From positions 124,001 through 188,000 of the forward strand of contig NZ_FXZD01000007.1 in assembly GCF_900169145.1 (NCBI RefSeq): 64,000 nt of DNA, written 5' to 3'. Positions 25,397 through 35,300 of the stretch are shown here, in pieces. This DNA is from Brevibacterium antiquum CNRZ 918 (GTDB taxonomy: Bacteria; Actinomycetota; Actinomycetes; Actinomycetales; Brevibacteriaceae). The position numbers and the translations under genes were made by a program. Under the pieces are notes generated by a model. That model saw only the letters and a program-made list of their open reading frames with translations, was not told where the DNA came from and did not search any database. Every line of letters begins with the position of its first letter. Position 1 is the stretch's first letter.

Positions 25397-26668
25397 TCAG
25401 GTCTGCCTCCGCAGCGCATCGGGATCCTGGGTCAGCTCGGCGGCGAGTTCGTCAAACAGCTGTGCCCCGCGAGCGACATCCGCTGCAGACTTGCAGAATG
25501 AGTAGCGAATGGATGACCTGTACGCCGTGTGCGCAGGAGATCCCGCCCGACACAGGGCAGGAACGGGAATCCCGACGATCGAGTACCGTCGCGCCAGCAG
25601 GTCGTTGAGTTCGAAGGCGTCGAGGTCAGTCAGGGCAGAGAAGTCGACGACGGTGAAGTACCCGGCGGCCGGCGTTGACGCGATCGCTCCTGGAACGGCA
25701 CGACATGCCGGCACCAAGACGTCTGCTCGCTGCTGCAGTGATGATCGATTCTCAGCCACGAAGGTCGAAGCTCCGGACAGTGTGCGGGCCAGTCCCACCT
25801 GCAGAGGACCGCTTGCGGTGAATGTGAGGAACTGTTTGACCGTCTGGATGGCTTCTCTGACCTCGGGCTCAGCGATCACCCATCCGATCTTCCACCCAGT
25901 CGTGTTCCAGGACTTTCCCGCCGAGGAGACTGTGACGACTCGTGCGCTGTCGTCAATGGCCACCGCCGGTGCCACATGGGGCGTGCCATCGAGGATCAAT
26001 TGTTCATACACCTCGTCGGTGAGTACCCAGGCGTCTGCGGCAACTGCTGCATCACCGATGCGAGCCAGATCCTGTGCGCTGAACATGAACCCTGTCGGAT
26101 TGTGGGGAGTATTGATGAGAATGATCGAGGGGAGGCAGCCGGGGGCTGTCACAGCCTCGTCGAAGCTGGCCCAATCGGGCGCGAATCCGCCCTCAGTGGT
26201 CGGCAGGATCGGCACGGTGACCAGTGATCCTCCTGCAGCGGCGATTGCCGCCGGGTAGGAATCATAGAACGGCTCGAAGGCGAGAACGGTCCCGCCCTGG
26301 GGCAGCAGGGCCAGAATGGCGGCGGTGAGGCCCTCTGTGGCCCCACACGTGTAGAGCACATGCTGGGGCGACACCTCATGGCCGAAGTCTTGAGACCGCT
26401 GTTGGGCCACGGCCTCGAGGAGTGCTGGAAAGCCCTGACCTGGTGCGTATTGGTTGAAGCCCTCACGCATAGCGTCGGCAGCGGCGTTGATGAGCTCGGC
26501 AGGGGCATCGGTTCCCGGGGCGCCCTGTCCCAGATTTACGGCTCCGGTATTCGCAGCCAATGCCGTCATCTGTCCGTAGATCGTCTCGCCGATCGTTCCG
26601 TCGGCGTTGATCAGACCGGCCGCACCGGCCATCGAATGCCAGAGATCGGCACGCATCACATCGGGCAT
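25397..26668 (-). CDS. PLP-dependent aminotransferase (DapC / kynurenine aminotransferase-like)
   Basis: A 423-residue class I aminotransferase. VNLGQGAPGTDAP (substrate loop), TCGATEGLTAAI, EPFYDSYPAAI, NTPHNPTGFMF, DEVYEQL and the PLP-lysine region SSAGKSWNTTGWKIGW all appear in order. It closely resembles the mycobacterial N-succinyldiaminopimelate aminotransferase DapC group, so a role in the lysine/DAP pathway is possible, but kynurenine or methionine transamination is an equal reading. GGGAG lies before the ATG at 26668. The gene follows hisN in the same direction with a 43-bp gap. Confidence 0.9.
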   Translation of the reverse strand: MPDVMRADLWHSMAGAAGLINADGTIGETIYGQMTALAANTGAVNLGQGAPGTDAPAELINAAADAMREGFNQYAPGQGFPALLEAVAQQRSQDFGHEVSPQHVLYTCGATEGLTAAILALLPQGGTVLAFEPFYDSYPAAIAAAGGSLVTVPILPTTEGGFAPDWASFDEAVTAPGCLPSIILINTPHNPTGFMFSAQDLARIGDAAVAADAWVLTDEVYEQLILDGTPHVAPAVAIDDSARVVTVSSAGKSWNTTGWKIGWVIAEPEVREAIQTVKQFLTFTASGPLQVGLARTLSGASTFVAENRSSLQQRADVLVPACRAVPGAIASTPAAGYFTVVDFSALTDLDAFELNDLLARRYSIVGIPVPALCRAGSPAHTAYRSSIRYSFCKSAADVARGAQLFDELAAELTQDPDALRRQT

Positions 26669-26711
26669 CTGTCTCCCTTTTCTTCAGAGATGTTTGGGCT
26701 TCGGCGAGAAC

Positions 26712-27518
26712 TCACACCGGAGTAGGGGCCGGAGGCGTGGCAGGAGTGATTCGGCCCAGTGCATCAAGGGCACGTTCGTGCAGGCGCGAGTTGCTGGCCA
26801 GGGCATTGCCGCCGAAAGGTCCGCTGACGCCAGCTGTGTTCGTGAACGTCCCACCTGCTTCAACAACGATCGGAACCAGCGCACCCATGTCGTAGAGCTC
26901 CAGCTCTGGTTCGCATGCGATGTCGACCGCGCCCTCGGCCAGAAGCATGTATGAGTAGAAGTCGCCGTAGCCTCGAGTCCGCCACAGACGATCACAGAGA
27001 CCGAGGAACTCGTCGAGGACCCCGAGGTTCTTCCACCCGGACAGCGACGCGTAGGACATCGAGGCGTCTTCGAAGGAATCGATGTCAGAGACATGGATGC
27101 GCTTGGCCGCTTCTTCCAGCGCCGAGGTGAAGGCACCTTGACCGGCCTCGGCCCACCAGCGTCGGCCCAGGGCAGGGGCGGAGATCATACCGATGATTGG
27201 TGTCTTCCCGTCGTACAGGGAGATCAGAGTGGCCCAGATCGGAACACCGCGGACGAAGTTCTTCGTGCCGTCGATCGGATCGATGATCCACCGCCTGGGG
27301 GAGGACCCGTGGGAACCGAACTCTTCGCCCAGGACACTGTCCTCCGGTCGTTCGGCGTTGAGGCGTTCCATGATTGCTGACTCCACCGCACGGTCGCATT
27401 CGGTGACGGGAGTCAGGTCGGGTTTAGTCTCGACTGTGAAGTCCTGTGCCACGAAATGACGGTAGCTGATGGAGTCCGCGAGATCGGCGAGTTCGGTTGC
27501 CAGGTCGAGATCGTTCAT
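26712..27518 (-). CDS. hisN: Histidinol-phosphatase, inositol monophosphatase fold
   Basis: A 268-residue metal-dependent phosphatase of the inositol monophosphatase superfamily. The Mg-binding motifs are GEEFG at 64-68 and WIIDPIDGTKNF at 77-88, and the distal WRTRGYGDFYSYMLLAEG, then ELELYDMGAL, supply the last metal ligand. This subfamily carries out the histidinol-phosphate dephosphorylation step of histidine synthesis in actinobacteria. Its position with aroA and rsgA matches the hisN locus of related genomes. RsgA ends 9 nt upstream, so the genes are one operon. Confidence 0.9.
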   Translation of the reverse strand: MNDLDLATELADLADSISYRHFVAQDFTVETKPDLTPVTECDRAVESAIMERLNAERPEDSVLGEEFGSHGSSPRRWIIDPIDGTKNFVRGVPIWATLISLYDGKTPIIGMISAPALGRRWWAEAGQGAFTSALEEAAKRIHVSDIDSFEDASMSYASLSGWKNLGVLDEFLGLCDRLWRTRGYGDFYSYMLLAEGAVDIACEPELELYDMGALVPIVVEAGGTFTNTAGVSGPFGGNALASNSRLHERALDALGRITPATPPAPTPV

Positions 27519-27527
27519 TCCTCCACC

Positions 27528-28565
27528 TTATCCAGTTGTGGGCAGCAGCCTGCGCAGTGACTCCAACCGTGAGACTCCACCGGGGCCCGCGTTGCCGGCG
27601 CTGACCCAGGCGTCGAGCCGACAGCCCGGCGCATCGGCGTGATGGGTGCAGCCGCGTGGGCACTCGGCAGTGGCTCCGACGAGCTCCGGGAAGGCCGAGA
27701 TCAGCGTCTCCCGATCGACGTGGGCCAGCCCGAAGCTGCGCACGCCGGGCGTGTCGACGAGCCAGCCACCACCGTCAAGACGAATACAGATCGCAGAGGA
27801 CGAGGTGTGCCGACCGCGCCCGGTAACGTCATTGACGTGGCCGGTGGCTCTCTCAGCGCGGGGAACCAGGGCATTCATCAGGGTCGACTTTCCGACACCC
27901 GAATGCCCGACCAGGACGCTGATCTGGCCTTGTAGGCGATCGAAAACCGTCGCATCCGTCAGCGTACCGTCGGGTCTGAGCCCGGAGGACACGATCTCCA
28001 CTCCGGTCTCCGAGAACCGCTCGATGATCTCATCGGCCGGTTTCAGATCGGTTTTGGTGACGATGAGCAGGGGAGTGATGCCGGCATCGAAGGCCGCCGT
28101 CAGGGCCCGATCGATGAGCCCATATGAGGGTTCGGGGTCCTCGGTAGCTGTGACGATGGCCATGACGTCGACATTGGCGACGATCACGCGTTCCGTGGGA
28201 TCCGTGTCGTCGGCGCTGCGGCGCAGCAGGGTCCGTCGCTCGGTGATCTCGACCAGGCGCGCCAACGATCCCTTGCTGCCCGAGGTGTCGCCGACAAGTT
28301 TGACGATGTCGCCGGGGACCACTGCGTCTTTGCGCAGGTGGGAGGCTCGTACAGCCGTGACGTCGGAGGTGGCTGCACTTGTCCGGGGGGAATCACGGAC
28401 GTCGCTGGTGTCATCGGAGACGACTACTCGATACCGTCCCCGGTCAACGGCGGTGACGAGTCCGTCGATCGCTGCGTCGTGGTTCGGCCTGTTCTTCGTC
28501 CGCGGTCTGGAGCCGCGTCTGCTTGGGCGAGGGCGGTAGTCCTCGTCGCGGTAGATCCGTGCCAT
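27528..28565 (-). CDS. rsgA: Ribosome small subunit-dependent GTPase A
   Basis: A 345-residue circularly permuted GTPase that checks late 30S maturation. An N-terminal OB-fold region (about 35-115) is followed by the permuted G motifs: TKTD (G4) at 170-173, then GHSGVGKST (G1/P-loop) at 220-228 and the DTPG motif (G3) near 270. A C-terminal zinc site (ECPRGCTHHADAPGC, near 302-316) completes the family plan. The first 30 residues are Arg-rich. The gene starts 1 nt after the aroA stop codon. Confidence 0.95.
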   Translation of the reverse strand: MARIYRDEDYRPRPSRRGSRPRTKNRPNHDAAIDGLVTAVDRGRYRVVVSDDTSDVRDSPRTSAATSDVTAVRASHLRKDAVVPGDIVKLVGDTSGSKGSLARLVEITERRTLLRRSADDTDPTERVIVANVDVMAIVTATEDPEPSYGLIDRALTAAFDAGITPLLIVTKTDLKPADEIIERFSETGVEIVSSGLRPDGTLTDATVFDRLQGQISVLVGHSGVGKSTLMNALVPRAERATGHVNDVTGRGRHTSSSAICIRLDGGGWLVDTPGVRSFGLAHVDRETLISAFPELVGATAECPRGCTHHADAPGCRLDAWVSAGNAGPGGVSRLESLRRLLPTTG

Positions 28566-28566
28566 C

Positions 28567-29895
28567 TCAGGCGCGCCGACTCAACATGTCTTCCCACAGC
28601 TGGGTGAATTCCGGCAGTGTCTTCGCCACGGTGTCGGCATTCTCGATGACCAGTCCGTCGATGTGCAGACCGAGAATCGCTCCGGCCATGACCATCCTGT
28701 GATCGTTGTAGGTATGCCACGTTCCGCGGCGCGGAGTCGAGCCCGTGATCGTCAGAGACGTCGGTTGTTCGTTGACGTCGACGCCGATGGCTCCGAGCTC
28801 GCGGCGCAGGGCCGAGAGCCGATCGGTCTCATGCCCGCGGAGATGACCGATTCCAGTCAGATTCGACGTGCCATCGGCCAATGCCGCCAGGGCAGCGATG
28901 ACGGGTGTGAGTTCACCGACGGCAGAGAGGTCGAGGTCAACGGCTCGCAGAACGTCGGGCCCTTGGACTCGCAGACCGTTTCGGTCCAGGGTCACGGTGC
29001 CGCCGAAGGCCTCGGCGATTGCGCGGAACCCATCTCCGGCTTGTGTTGTATGGGCAGGCCAGTCGGAGACGGTGACATCTCCGTTGGTGGCCAGAGCAGC
29101 GGCGACGAAGGCTGCGGCGTTGGACAGGTCCGGTTCGACGTGGACGTCGAGTCCGCGGGGGAGGCCCGGTTCGACGATCCATCGTTCGGGTTCGGGCTCT
29201 GTGATGTCGACCCCCGCATCGGCGAGGACTTCGAGCGTCATATCGACGTGAGTCCGGCTGGGCACGGAATTGCCGCAGTTGACGAGCTCGATCCCCAAGG
29301 GCATCACCGGGGCGGCCAGGAGCAAGCCCGACACAAATTGGCTGGAGGCGCTGGCGTCGATCTCAAGGTGGCCACCGCGAAGGTCGGACTGCTCATGGAT
29401 CGTCATCGGCAGCAGATTGTTCTCCGCAGTGATGGAAGCGCCGAGGCGGGTCAAGGCATCGATGATCACCGACATCGGCCTGACCCTGGCCTGTTCGTCG
29501 CCGTCGAGGACGATCTCACGTCCGGTGGCTGCGGCGAGCGGAGGAACGAAGCGCATCACGGTTCCGGCCAGACCGCAGTCGATGGTGACCGGAGGCCCTT
29601 CGCGGTGTGCGGAGAAGTCAATGGGAGTGATGTGCAAGTTGCCGTTGGCTTCGTCGATGTCGGCGCCGAGCGCTCTCAGAGCTTCGACCATGAGCAGGGT
29701 GTCACGGCTGCGCAGCCACCCGCGCACGATTGACTCGGACTCGGCCAGTGCGGCGAGGACGAGATAGCGGTTGGTCAGGGACTTCGAACCGGGCACGCTG
29801 ACATTCGCGGTGACGCCGCCACCGGCGACAGGAGCAAGCCAGTCGCCGGTGGCGGGTGCAGTGAGATCGGGTGTGTCAGTCAACGCCAAGCGCAC
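28567..29895 (-). CDS. aroA: 3-phosphoshikimate 1-carboxyvinyltransferase (EPSP synthase)
   Basis: A 442-residue enzyme of the shikimate pathway that joins phosphoenolpyruvate to shikimate-3-phosphate. VPGSKSLTNRYLVLAA (about 34-49) is the phosphate-binding signature; DCGLAGTVMRFVPPLAA and LDGDEQARVRPM near 104-142 and the C-terminal HLRGHETDRLSALRREL and YNDHRMVMAG are all present. Having GLAGTV where many enzymes have GNAGTA is usual in actinobacterial AroA. The gene overlaps the DoxX gene start region by 20 nt and is coupled to rsgA. Confidence 0.96.
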   Translation of the reverse strand: MRLALTDTPDLTAPATGDWLAPVAGGGVTANVSVPGSKSLTNRYLVLAALAESESIVRGWLRSRDTLLMVEALRALGADIDEANGNLHITPIDFSAHREGPPVTIDCGLAGTVMRFVPPLAAATGREIVLDGDEQARVRPMSVIIDALTRLGASITAENNLLPMTIHEQSDLRGGHLEIDASASSQFVSGLLLAAPVMPLGIELVNCGNSVPSRTHVDMTLEVLADAGVDITEPEPERWIVEPGLPRGLDVHVEPDLSNAAAFVAAALATNGDVTVSDWPAHTTQAGDGFRAIAEAFGGTVTLDRNGLRVQGPDVLRAVDLDLSAVGELTPVIAALAALADGTSNLTGIGHLRGHETDRLSALRRELGAIGVDVNEQPTSLTITGSTPRRGTWHTYNDHRMVMAGAILGLHIDGLVIENADTVAKTLPEFTQLWEDMLSRRA

Positions 29896-30373
29896 TCATT
29901 GCCTGTTTCGAGGTGTCTTCGACCGAGGACCAGAGATCTTCGGCGGCATGCTGCGTGCGCCACCAGAGTCCTGGCTTGCCTGCAGTGTCGACACTGGCCA
30001 GCAGCGCGCCGCCGAGCATCGAGGTGCGGATCAGGGTGCGCTCCGTGCGCGCCTGTTTGTCTTCTTTCGAGGTTGCCTTATCCGCTGCGATACGTTCACC
30101 GACGGTGTCGAGGAGGTAGGTGCCGACGAGGATCGTGGCACTGACGCGGGGGAATCTGCCGATAGCCAGCAACGAGCCTGCAGCGACCTGAGCCGCTCCA
30201 GTGGCGCGTGCCAGGGTAGGAGCATCGATGGGCACATCGATCTGTTTGCGTGCCATGTTCAGCAGCGGACCGATTGACGCGGCCGCTGCTTCCGGGCGGC
30301 GCAGACGGTCGACTCCGTTGCTGATGTAACCGGCGGCCAGCATGGGCCGTGCGAGGAATCTGATTGGAGACAC
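29876..30373 (-). CDS. DoxX family membrane protein
   Basis: A 165-residue membrane protein of the DoxX/SURF4-like family, with about four hydrophobic segments (RPMLAAGYISNG, ATGAAQVAAGSLLAIG, VSATILVGTYLLD, TSMLGGALLASVD). Family members are often linked to thiol-redox or respiratory processes. It begins with GTG preceded by AGGAAGGA, and its 3' end overlaps aroA. Its 5' region faces the sigR promoter, so it is divergent from the redox sigma factor. Whether it belongs to the SigR regulon cannot be told from this sequence alone. Confidence 0.85.
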   Translation of the reverse strand: MSPIRFLARPMLAAGYISNGVDRLRRPEAAAASIGPLLNMARKQIDVPIDAPTLARATGAAQVAAGSLLAIGRFPRVSATILVGTYLLDTVGERIAADKATSKEDKQARTERTLIRTSMLGGALLASVDTAGKPGLWWRTQHAAEDLWSSVEDTSKQAMSALGVD

Positions 30374-30425
30374 TATGGTCCTTCCTACGTGTCGGGCATC
30401 TCATTGGCAAGCATAACCGCTGTCT

Positions 30426-30454
30426 GGGAATAGTGGGGCCTCGCCCCGGTGTTG
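30426..30454 (+). promoter_or_regulatory. SigR/SigH-type promoter upstream of sigR
   Basis: GGGAATA at 30426-30432 is followed 18 nt later by GTTG at 30451-30454. This is close to the disulfide-stress sigma consensus GGAAT-N18-GTT of actinobacteria. It lies about 70 nt before the sigR start, indicating positive autoregulation. Confidence 0.65.
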
Positions 30455-30522
30455 AATCAGAGAACACGCACCGGTGAGGGCGATCTTGCCGGTGCTGAGT
30501 CGAAAGGCAGAAGGAGAAGTCT

Positions 30523-31179
30523 GTGAACGCCACTGCCGTCCTAGAGAGAACGGGCGTACCATTGACTACGATGACCGAATCAGTCAAAGAAGTCCCCGAG
30601 ACCAAGGCCGAGCGTTCGGCCCGTTTTGAGCGTGACGCTCTGGAGTATCTCAATCAGCTCTACGCGGCTGCATTGCGAATGACCCGAAACCCTGCTGATG
30701 CCGAGGACCTCGTCCAGGAGTCCTACGCCAAGGCCTATGCCGCGTTCCATCAGTACAAGCCGGGAACCAACCTCAAAGCGTGGCTGTACCGGATTCTGAC
30801 GAACACGTTCATCAACAACTATCGGAAGAAGCAGCGCCAGCCGCAGGAAAACGGCAGCGAGGACATCGAGGACTGGCAGATCGCCCAGGCCGCGAGTCAT
30901 TCCTCCTCCGGTGGTCGCTCGGCGGAGCTGGAAGCTCTCGACCATCTGCCCGACTCCGACGTCAAAGATGCGCTGTCAGAGCTTCCAGAGGATTTCCGCA
31001 TGGTGGTCTACTATGCCGATGTTGAAGGTCTGCCGTACAAGGAGATCGCTCAGATCATGGAGACGCCGATCGGCACCGTGATGTCGCGTTTGCACCGTGG
31101 ACGTCGTCAGCTGCGTGACTTGCTGGCCGACTATGCCGCGGATCGTGGCTTCTCCAAACCCGCGGGAGGTGCGAAATGA
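30523..31179 (+). CDS. sigR: ECF sigma factor for thiol-oxidative stress
   Basis: A 218-residue group IV sigma factor of the SigR/SigH type. Region 2 includes [19 protein letters not shown] and region 2.4 [15 protein letters not shown]; region 4 includes [24 protein letters not shown] at 30523 follows AAGGAGAAG and is the likely start; an in-frame ATG at 30571 would give a 202-residue form, of interest because Streptomyces SigR has two isoforms. The upstream GGGAATA/GTTG promoter suggests it transcribes its own gene. The anti-sigma gene overlaps its stop codon (ATGA). Confidence 0.95.
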   Translation: MNATAVLERTGVPLTTMTESVKEVPETKAERSARFERDALEYLNQLYAAALRMTRNPADAEDLVQESYAKAYAAFHQYKPGTNLKAWLYRILTNTFINNYRKKQRQPQENGSEDIEDWQIAQAASHSSSGGRSAELEALDHLPDSDVKDALSELPEDFRMVVYYADVEGLPYKEIAQIMETPIGTVMSRLHRGRRQLRDLLADYAADRGFSKPAGGAK

Positions 31180-31448
31180 GCGAGGAATGCTGTGAGAGCC
31201 TGCGCGCGGAATCTCTGACGCGCATCTACCACTATCTTGACGGAGAGCTGACGACGACGGAGATCCGCGAGATCTCCGTGCACCTCGAACAGTGTCCGTC
31301 GTGCCACGACGAATACGAGATCGAAGCACTGCTCAAGGAACTGGTGCGTCGTTCCTGCAGTCGCGAAGAAGCACCAATGGGACTGCGGGAGAAGATCCGC
31401 CAGCGGATCGCCACCGAGCAGTCGGTCTGGCCCGGCTCAGGGGCGTAG
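31176..31448 (+). CDS. rsrA: Zinc-binding anti-sigma factor, RsrA type
   Basis: A 90-residue ZAS-family anti-sigma factor. HLEQCPSC near residues 35-42 is the HxxxCxxC redox zinc motif, and early cysteines (MSEECCESL) supply the fourth ligand. Under disulfide stress the zinc is lost, an intramolecular disulfide forms and SigR is released. It overlaps sigR by 4 nt, so the two are translated together. An additional cysteine occurs at RRSCSREE in the C-terminal half. Confidence 0.95.
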   Translation: MSEECCESLRAESLTRIYHYLDGELTTTEIREISVHLEQCPSCHDEYEIEALLKELVRRSCSREEAPMGLREKIRQRIATEQSVWPGSGA

Positions 31449-31469
31449 CCGCCTGAACCAAACATACGA

Positions 31470-31507
31470 AAGAGGGCGGGGAGAGTGAACACTCTCCCCG
31501 CCCTCTT
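31470..31507. terminator. Bidirectional terminator after rsrA
   Basis: Two 18-nt arms (AAGAGGGCGGGGAGAGTG and its complement) face each other with almost no spacer, followed by a T-rich stretch. It lies between convergent rsrA and the bS22 gene. Confidence 0.9.
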
Positions 31508-31532
31508 CTTTGTCTCGGATGATTCGAAAGAA

Positions 31533-31607
31533 TCAGCCGAGTGGACGCTTTCCGTGGTTCGCCTTGTTACGGCGACGGTCGTGACGCTTACGGCTGCGCT
31601 TGCTCAT
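31533..31607 (-). CDS. bS22-type ribosomal peptide (AURKAIP1/COX24 domain)
   Basis: A 24-residue, very basic peptide reading MSKRSRKRHDRRRN followed by KANHGKRPLG. This is the actinobacterial AURKAIP1/COX24-domain protein found as bS22 in the small ribosomal subunit of mycobacteria. AAGGAG precedes the ATG by 7 nt. It is far below normal gene-caller length limits, but the match to the family is essentially full length. It is a lone gene, ended by the bidirectional terminator shared with rsrA. Confidence 0.93.
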   Translation of the reverse strand: MSKRSRKRHDRRRNKANHGKRPLG

Positions 31608-31729
31608 AACTACACTCCTTCAACTAGATCAACTAGATGCTTCATTCTTTCATGGCCCCTGTGCCTGGGCAAAGTGTCACTCAGGTCATCAGGATCAGAC
31701 TCAGGCGGCTGGGTTCGGCTGCGCGGAGA

Positions 31730-32344
31730 TCAGGAATCGCCCATGGCATCTTGGACACCGAGCCACGGGAACCAACCACGGTGGAGCACCAGCCAGGCGA
31801 GCAGACCGTAGCCTTCCTGTGCAGGAAGATGATCGCGCGAGGATGCGATCTCACGCTGCCACACGGGATGCCCGAGCAGAGGCGTGAACGTATCGACATA
31901 AGCGATGCCGCGTCGCTTTGCGACGTCCGAGAAGCTCGTATTGAGCTCAGCAATCGCACGATTCCGTTCGGAGTTGTACTCAGGGGGAGGCCCGATCACG
32001 AACGCCGAGACTTTTCTTGCCAGCGCCTCGTCGAGCACATTGGCCACGTCGAGACGGGCGCGGGCAACGGAACGACCGGAATCGAGGTCGCCTGACCCCA
32101 AAGCCAGAACCAGCCGATTGTCACCGTCGGAGGTGAACCTCAGGGACGCCTCGGCGATGGTGCGAGCATGCAGACCTGAAGAGTCCTCGTGCGGCACCGC
32201 CAGTGGAAAGACTCTGAGTTCGGGAAGGCTGGGCAACGTCCTGGCCGTGACGCGTCCGACCCATCCGAGCCCACGACCGTCGCCGTGACCGGCGACCAGA
32301 GGGCCACCGACCACAGCAACGGTCGTCGGAGTCACGGAGCTCAC
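31730..32344 (-). CDS. SGNH/GDSL-type hydrolase
   Basis: A 204-residue protein resembling GDSL/SGNH esterases. VAVVGGPLVAGHGD occupies the position of block I, where active enzymes have GDSL with the catalytic Ser; here the Ser is replaced by a Gly-rich stretch, so it may be altered or inactive. LVLALGSGD fits block III and the later VFIGPP-like segment fits block IV (FVIGPPPEYN), while the C-terminal DHLPAQEGYGLLAW carries the usual Asp-x-x-His as DHLP. GTG start, overlapping the kgd stop by 4 nt, so it is cotranscribed with it. The substrate is unknown. Confidence 0.8.
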   Translation of the reverse strand: MSSVTPTTVAVVGGPLVAGHGDGRGLGWVGRVTARTLPSLPELRVFPLAVPHEDSSGLHARTIAEASLRFTSDGDNRLVLALGSGDLDSGRSVARARLDVANVLDEALARKVSAFVIGPPPEYNSERNRAIAELNTSFSDVAKRRGIAYVDTFTPLLGHPVWQREIASSRDHLPAQEGYGLLAWLVLHRGWFPWLGVQDAMGDS

Positions 32345-35300
32345 CGGCGGAAGATCCTGTCGATGACTTCCTGCTGCTGGACTTCGTGGACATGCTTGAG
32401 CCCGGTGGCAGTCGCAGCGGAGGCAGTCCGTGAGATGACAGTGAGTTCACGGTCGCCCAGCAGCTGTGGCATATTCAGTGCCATGAACGGCCAAGCACCC
32501 TGGTTCTCAGGCTCCTCCTGTGCCCAGACCAGCTGTGCGCTGGCAGGGTACCGGTCGAGCAGAGCCGTGATGGAGTCCTCATCAAGAGGGTAGAGCTGTT
32601 CGACGCGGACGAGTGCCGTCGTCGTGTCTTCACGCTTCTCCCTCTGAGCCAGGAGCTCCCAGTAGAGCTTGCCGGAGACCATGACGACACGGTCGACCTG
32701 CTCGGGATCGACGACTGCATCGTCGATGACGGGCTCGAAAGTTCCCGTGGTGAAGTCCTCGGGAGAGTTCGCTGCGGCCTTGAGCCGCAGCATCGACTTC
32801 GGCGTGAACACGATGAGCGGGCGTTTGTTCGTCGTCATCGCGTGGCGGCGCAGCAGGTGGAAGTATGACGCACCGTTCGATGGCAGGGCCACCGTCATGT
32901 TCGACTCGGCACACAGCTGCAGGTAGCGCTCAATGCGAGCTGAGGAGTGGTCGGGGCCTTGACCTTCGTATCCGTGGGGCAGGAGCATGACGACACCGGA
33001 GTTCTGCTGCCACTTCTGCTCCGAGGACGAGATGAACTCGTCGATCACCGATTGGGCGCCCTGAGCGAAGTCACCGAACTGAGCTTCCCAGGCGACCAGG
33101 GCATCCTGACGTTCTACCGAATAGCCGTATTCGAAGCCGACCGCCGCGTACTCGCTCAAGAGCGAATCGTAGACCCAGAACCGGGCCTGTTCGTCGCTGA
33201 GGTTCTGCAGCGGCGTCCACTCGTTGCCGTTGTCGGCGTCGATGAGCACCGAATGGCGCTGCACGAATGTGCCGCGACGCGAGTCCTGGCCGGCGAGGCG
33301 AACGGGAATTCCGTCCATGAGCAGCGAGCCGAAGGCCAACAGCTCGGCGAAGCCCCAGTCGATGCCGCCGGACAGCGACATCTCCTTGCGCTTCTCAAGG
33401 AGGGCACGCAACTTCTTGTGGATGGTGAATTTCTCTGGAACAGCGGCGAATGTTGCGCCGATGTGCTGCAGAGTGTCGGTGCTGATCGCGGTCTCGGCAT
33501 TGTTGAATGCTTCGATGTCGCTGGGCACGTGCGGAGCGTTGAAGGCATCGCCGTCGTAGGAGCCGGTTTCGGCTTCCTTGGTCTCGGCGAATGCTGATTC
33601 CAGTTTCGACTGGTAGTCCTTGAGCGCTTCGCTGGCTTCATCGTCGGTGATGCATTTCCTACCGACAAGCGATTCGGTGTAGAGCTTGCGCACCGAACCC
33701 TTCTTCTCGATGAGGGAGTACATCAGCGGCTGCGTCATCGATGGGTCATCGCCCTCGTTGTGTCCGCGACGACGGTAGCAGACGAGGTCGATGATCACGT
33801 CGCGGTTGAATTCCTGACGGTATTCGAACGCAAGCCGTGCGGCTCTCACGACGGCTTCGGGGTCGTCGCCGTTGACGTGGAAGATCGGTGCGTTGATCGA
33901 CTTCGCGACGTCGGTGCAGTAGAACGACGAGCGAGCCGAGGCCGGAGGCGTGGTGAAGCCGACCTGGTTGTTGATGATGATGTGGATCGTTCCACCGGTC
34001 CGGTAGCCGCGCAGCTCCGAGAGGTTGAGGGTCTCGGTCACGACACCCTGACCTGCGAATGCCGCGTCGCCGTGGACGAGGACGGGAAGTACGGTGAATC
34101 CGGCTTCTCCCTGGTCGATGAAGTCCTGCTTGGCGCGCACGATGCCTTCAAGGATCGGATCGACAGTCTCGAGGTGGCTGGGATTGGCCGCGACATACAC
34201 ATCGGTCGAGTTGCCTGCGGGTGAGGTGAAGGACCCCTCGGTGCCCAGGTGGTATTTGACGTCACCAGAGCCCTGGACGCTGTCGGGAGACATCGTTCCG
34301 TCGAACTCACGGAACATCTGCGCATAGGACTTGCCTGCGATGTTGGTGAGCACGTTGAGACGTCCGCGGTGCGCCATCCCGATGGCGACCTGTTCCATGC
34401 CGGTGTCTGCCGACTGGTTGAGGACCTCGTCAAGGAGGACGATGGCTGATTCGCCGCCTTCGAGGCTGAAGCGCTTCTGCCCGATGTACTTCGTCTGGAG
34501 GAAGGTCTCAAAGGCTTCGGCTGCGTTGAGGCGGCCGAGGATGTGTCCCTGCTCAGAGCGTGTCAGCTCCTGATGCGGAACCTCGATCTTGGCCTGGAAC
34601 CAACGGCGCTGCAGCGGATCGGCGATGTGCATGTACTCGAAGCCGATGGTGCGGCAGTAGCTCTCGCGCAGGAGTCCGAGGATGTTGCGGAAGGGCATCA
34701 TCGGTTTGGCACCGAAGCCGCCGGTGGGGAACTCACGTTCGAGATCCCACAGGGTCAGTCCGTGTTGGTTGATGTCGAGGTCCGGGTGCGAACGCTGCCG
34801 GTACACCAGCGGATCGATGTTCGCCATGAGGTGACCGCGCGTGCGGTAGGCGTCGATGAGTTCGATGACGCGGGCGGTCTTGTTGACATCGTCCTGGTCT
34901 TCAGCGGAGACGTCGGGAACCCAGCGCACGGGTTCGTAGGGCAGACGCAGGGACTCGAATACATCGTCGTAGAAACCGTCCTCACCGAGGAGGTAGCTGT
35001 GGACGAGCTTGAGGAACTCGCCGGATCCTGCACCCTGGATCACGCGGTGATCGTAGGTGGAGGTCAGGGTGAGCACCTTGGACACGGCCAATTTGTTGAT
35101 CGTGTTCTGGCTGGCACCCTGGAACTCCGCCGGGTAGTCGAGCGCACCGACACCGATGATGCAGCCCTGGCCCTTGGTCAGACGCGGCACGGAATGCACG
35201 GTTCCGATTCCACCGGGGTTGGTCAGCGAGACGGACGTGCCTGCAAAGTCGTCGGCTGTGAGCTTGCCCTGGCGAGCCTTGTCGACGAGGCCGTCGTAGG

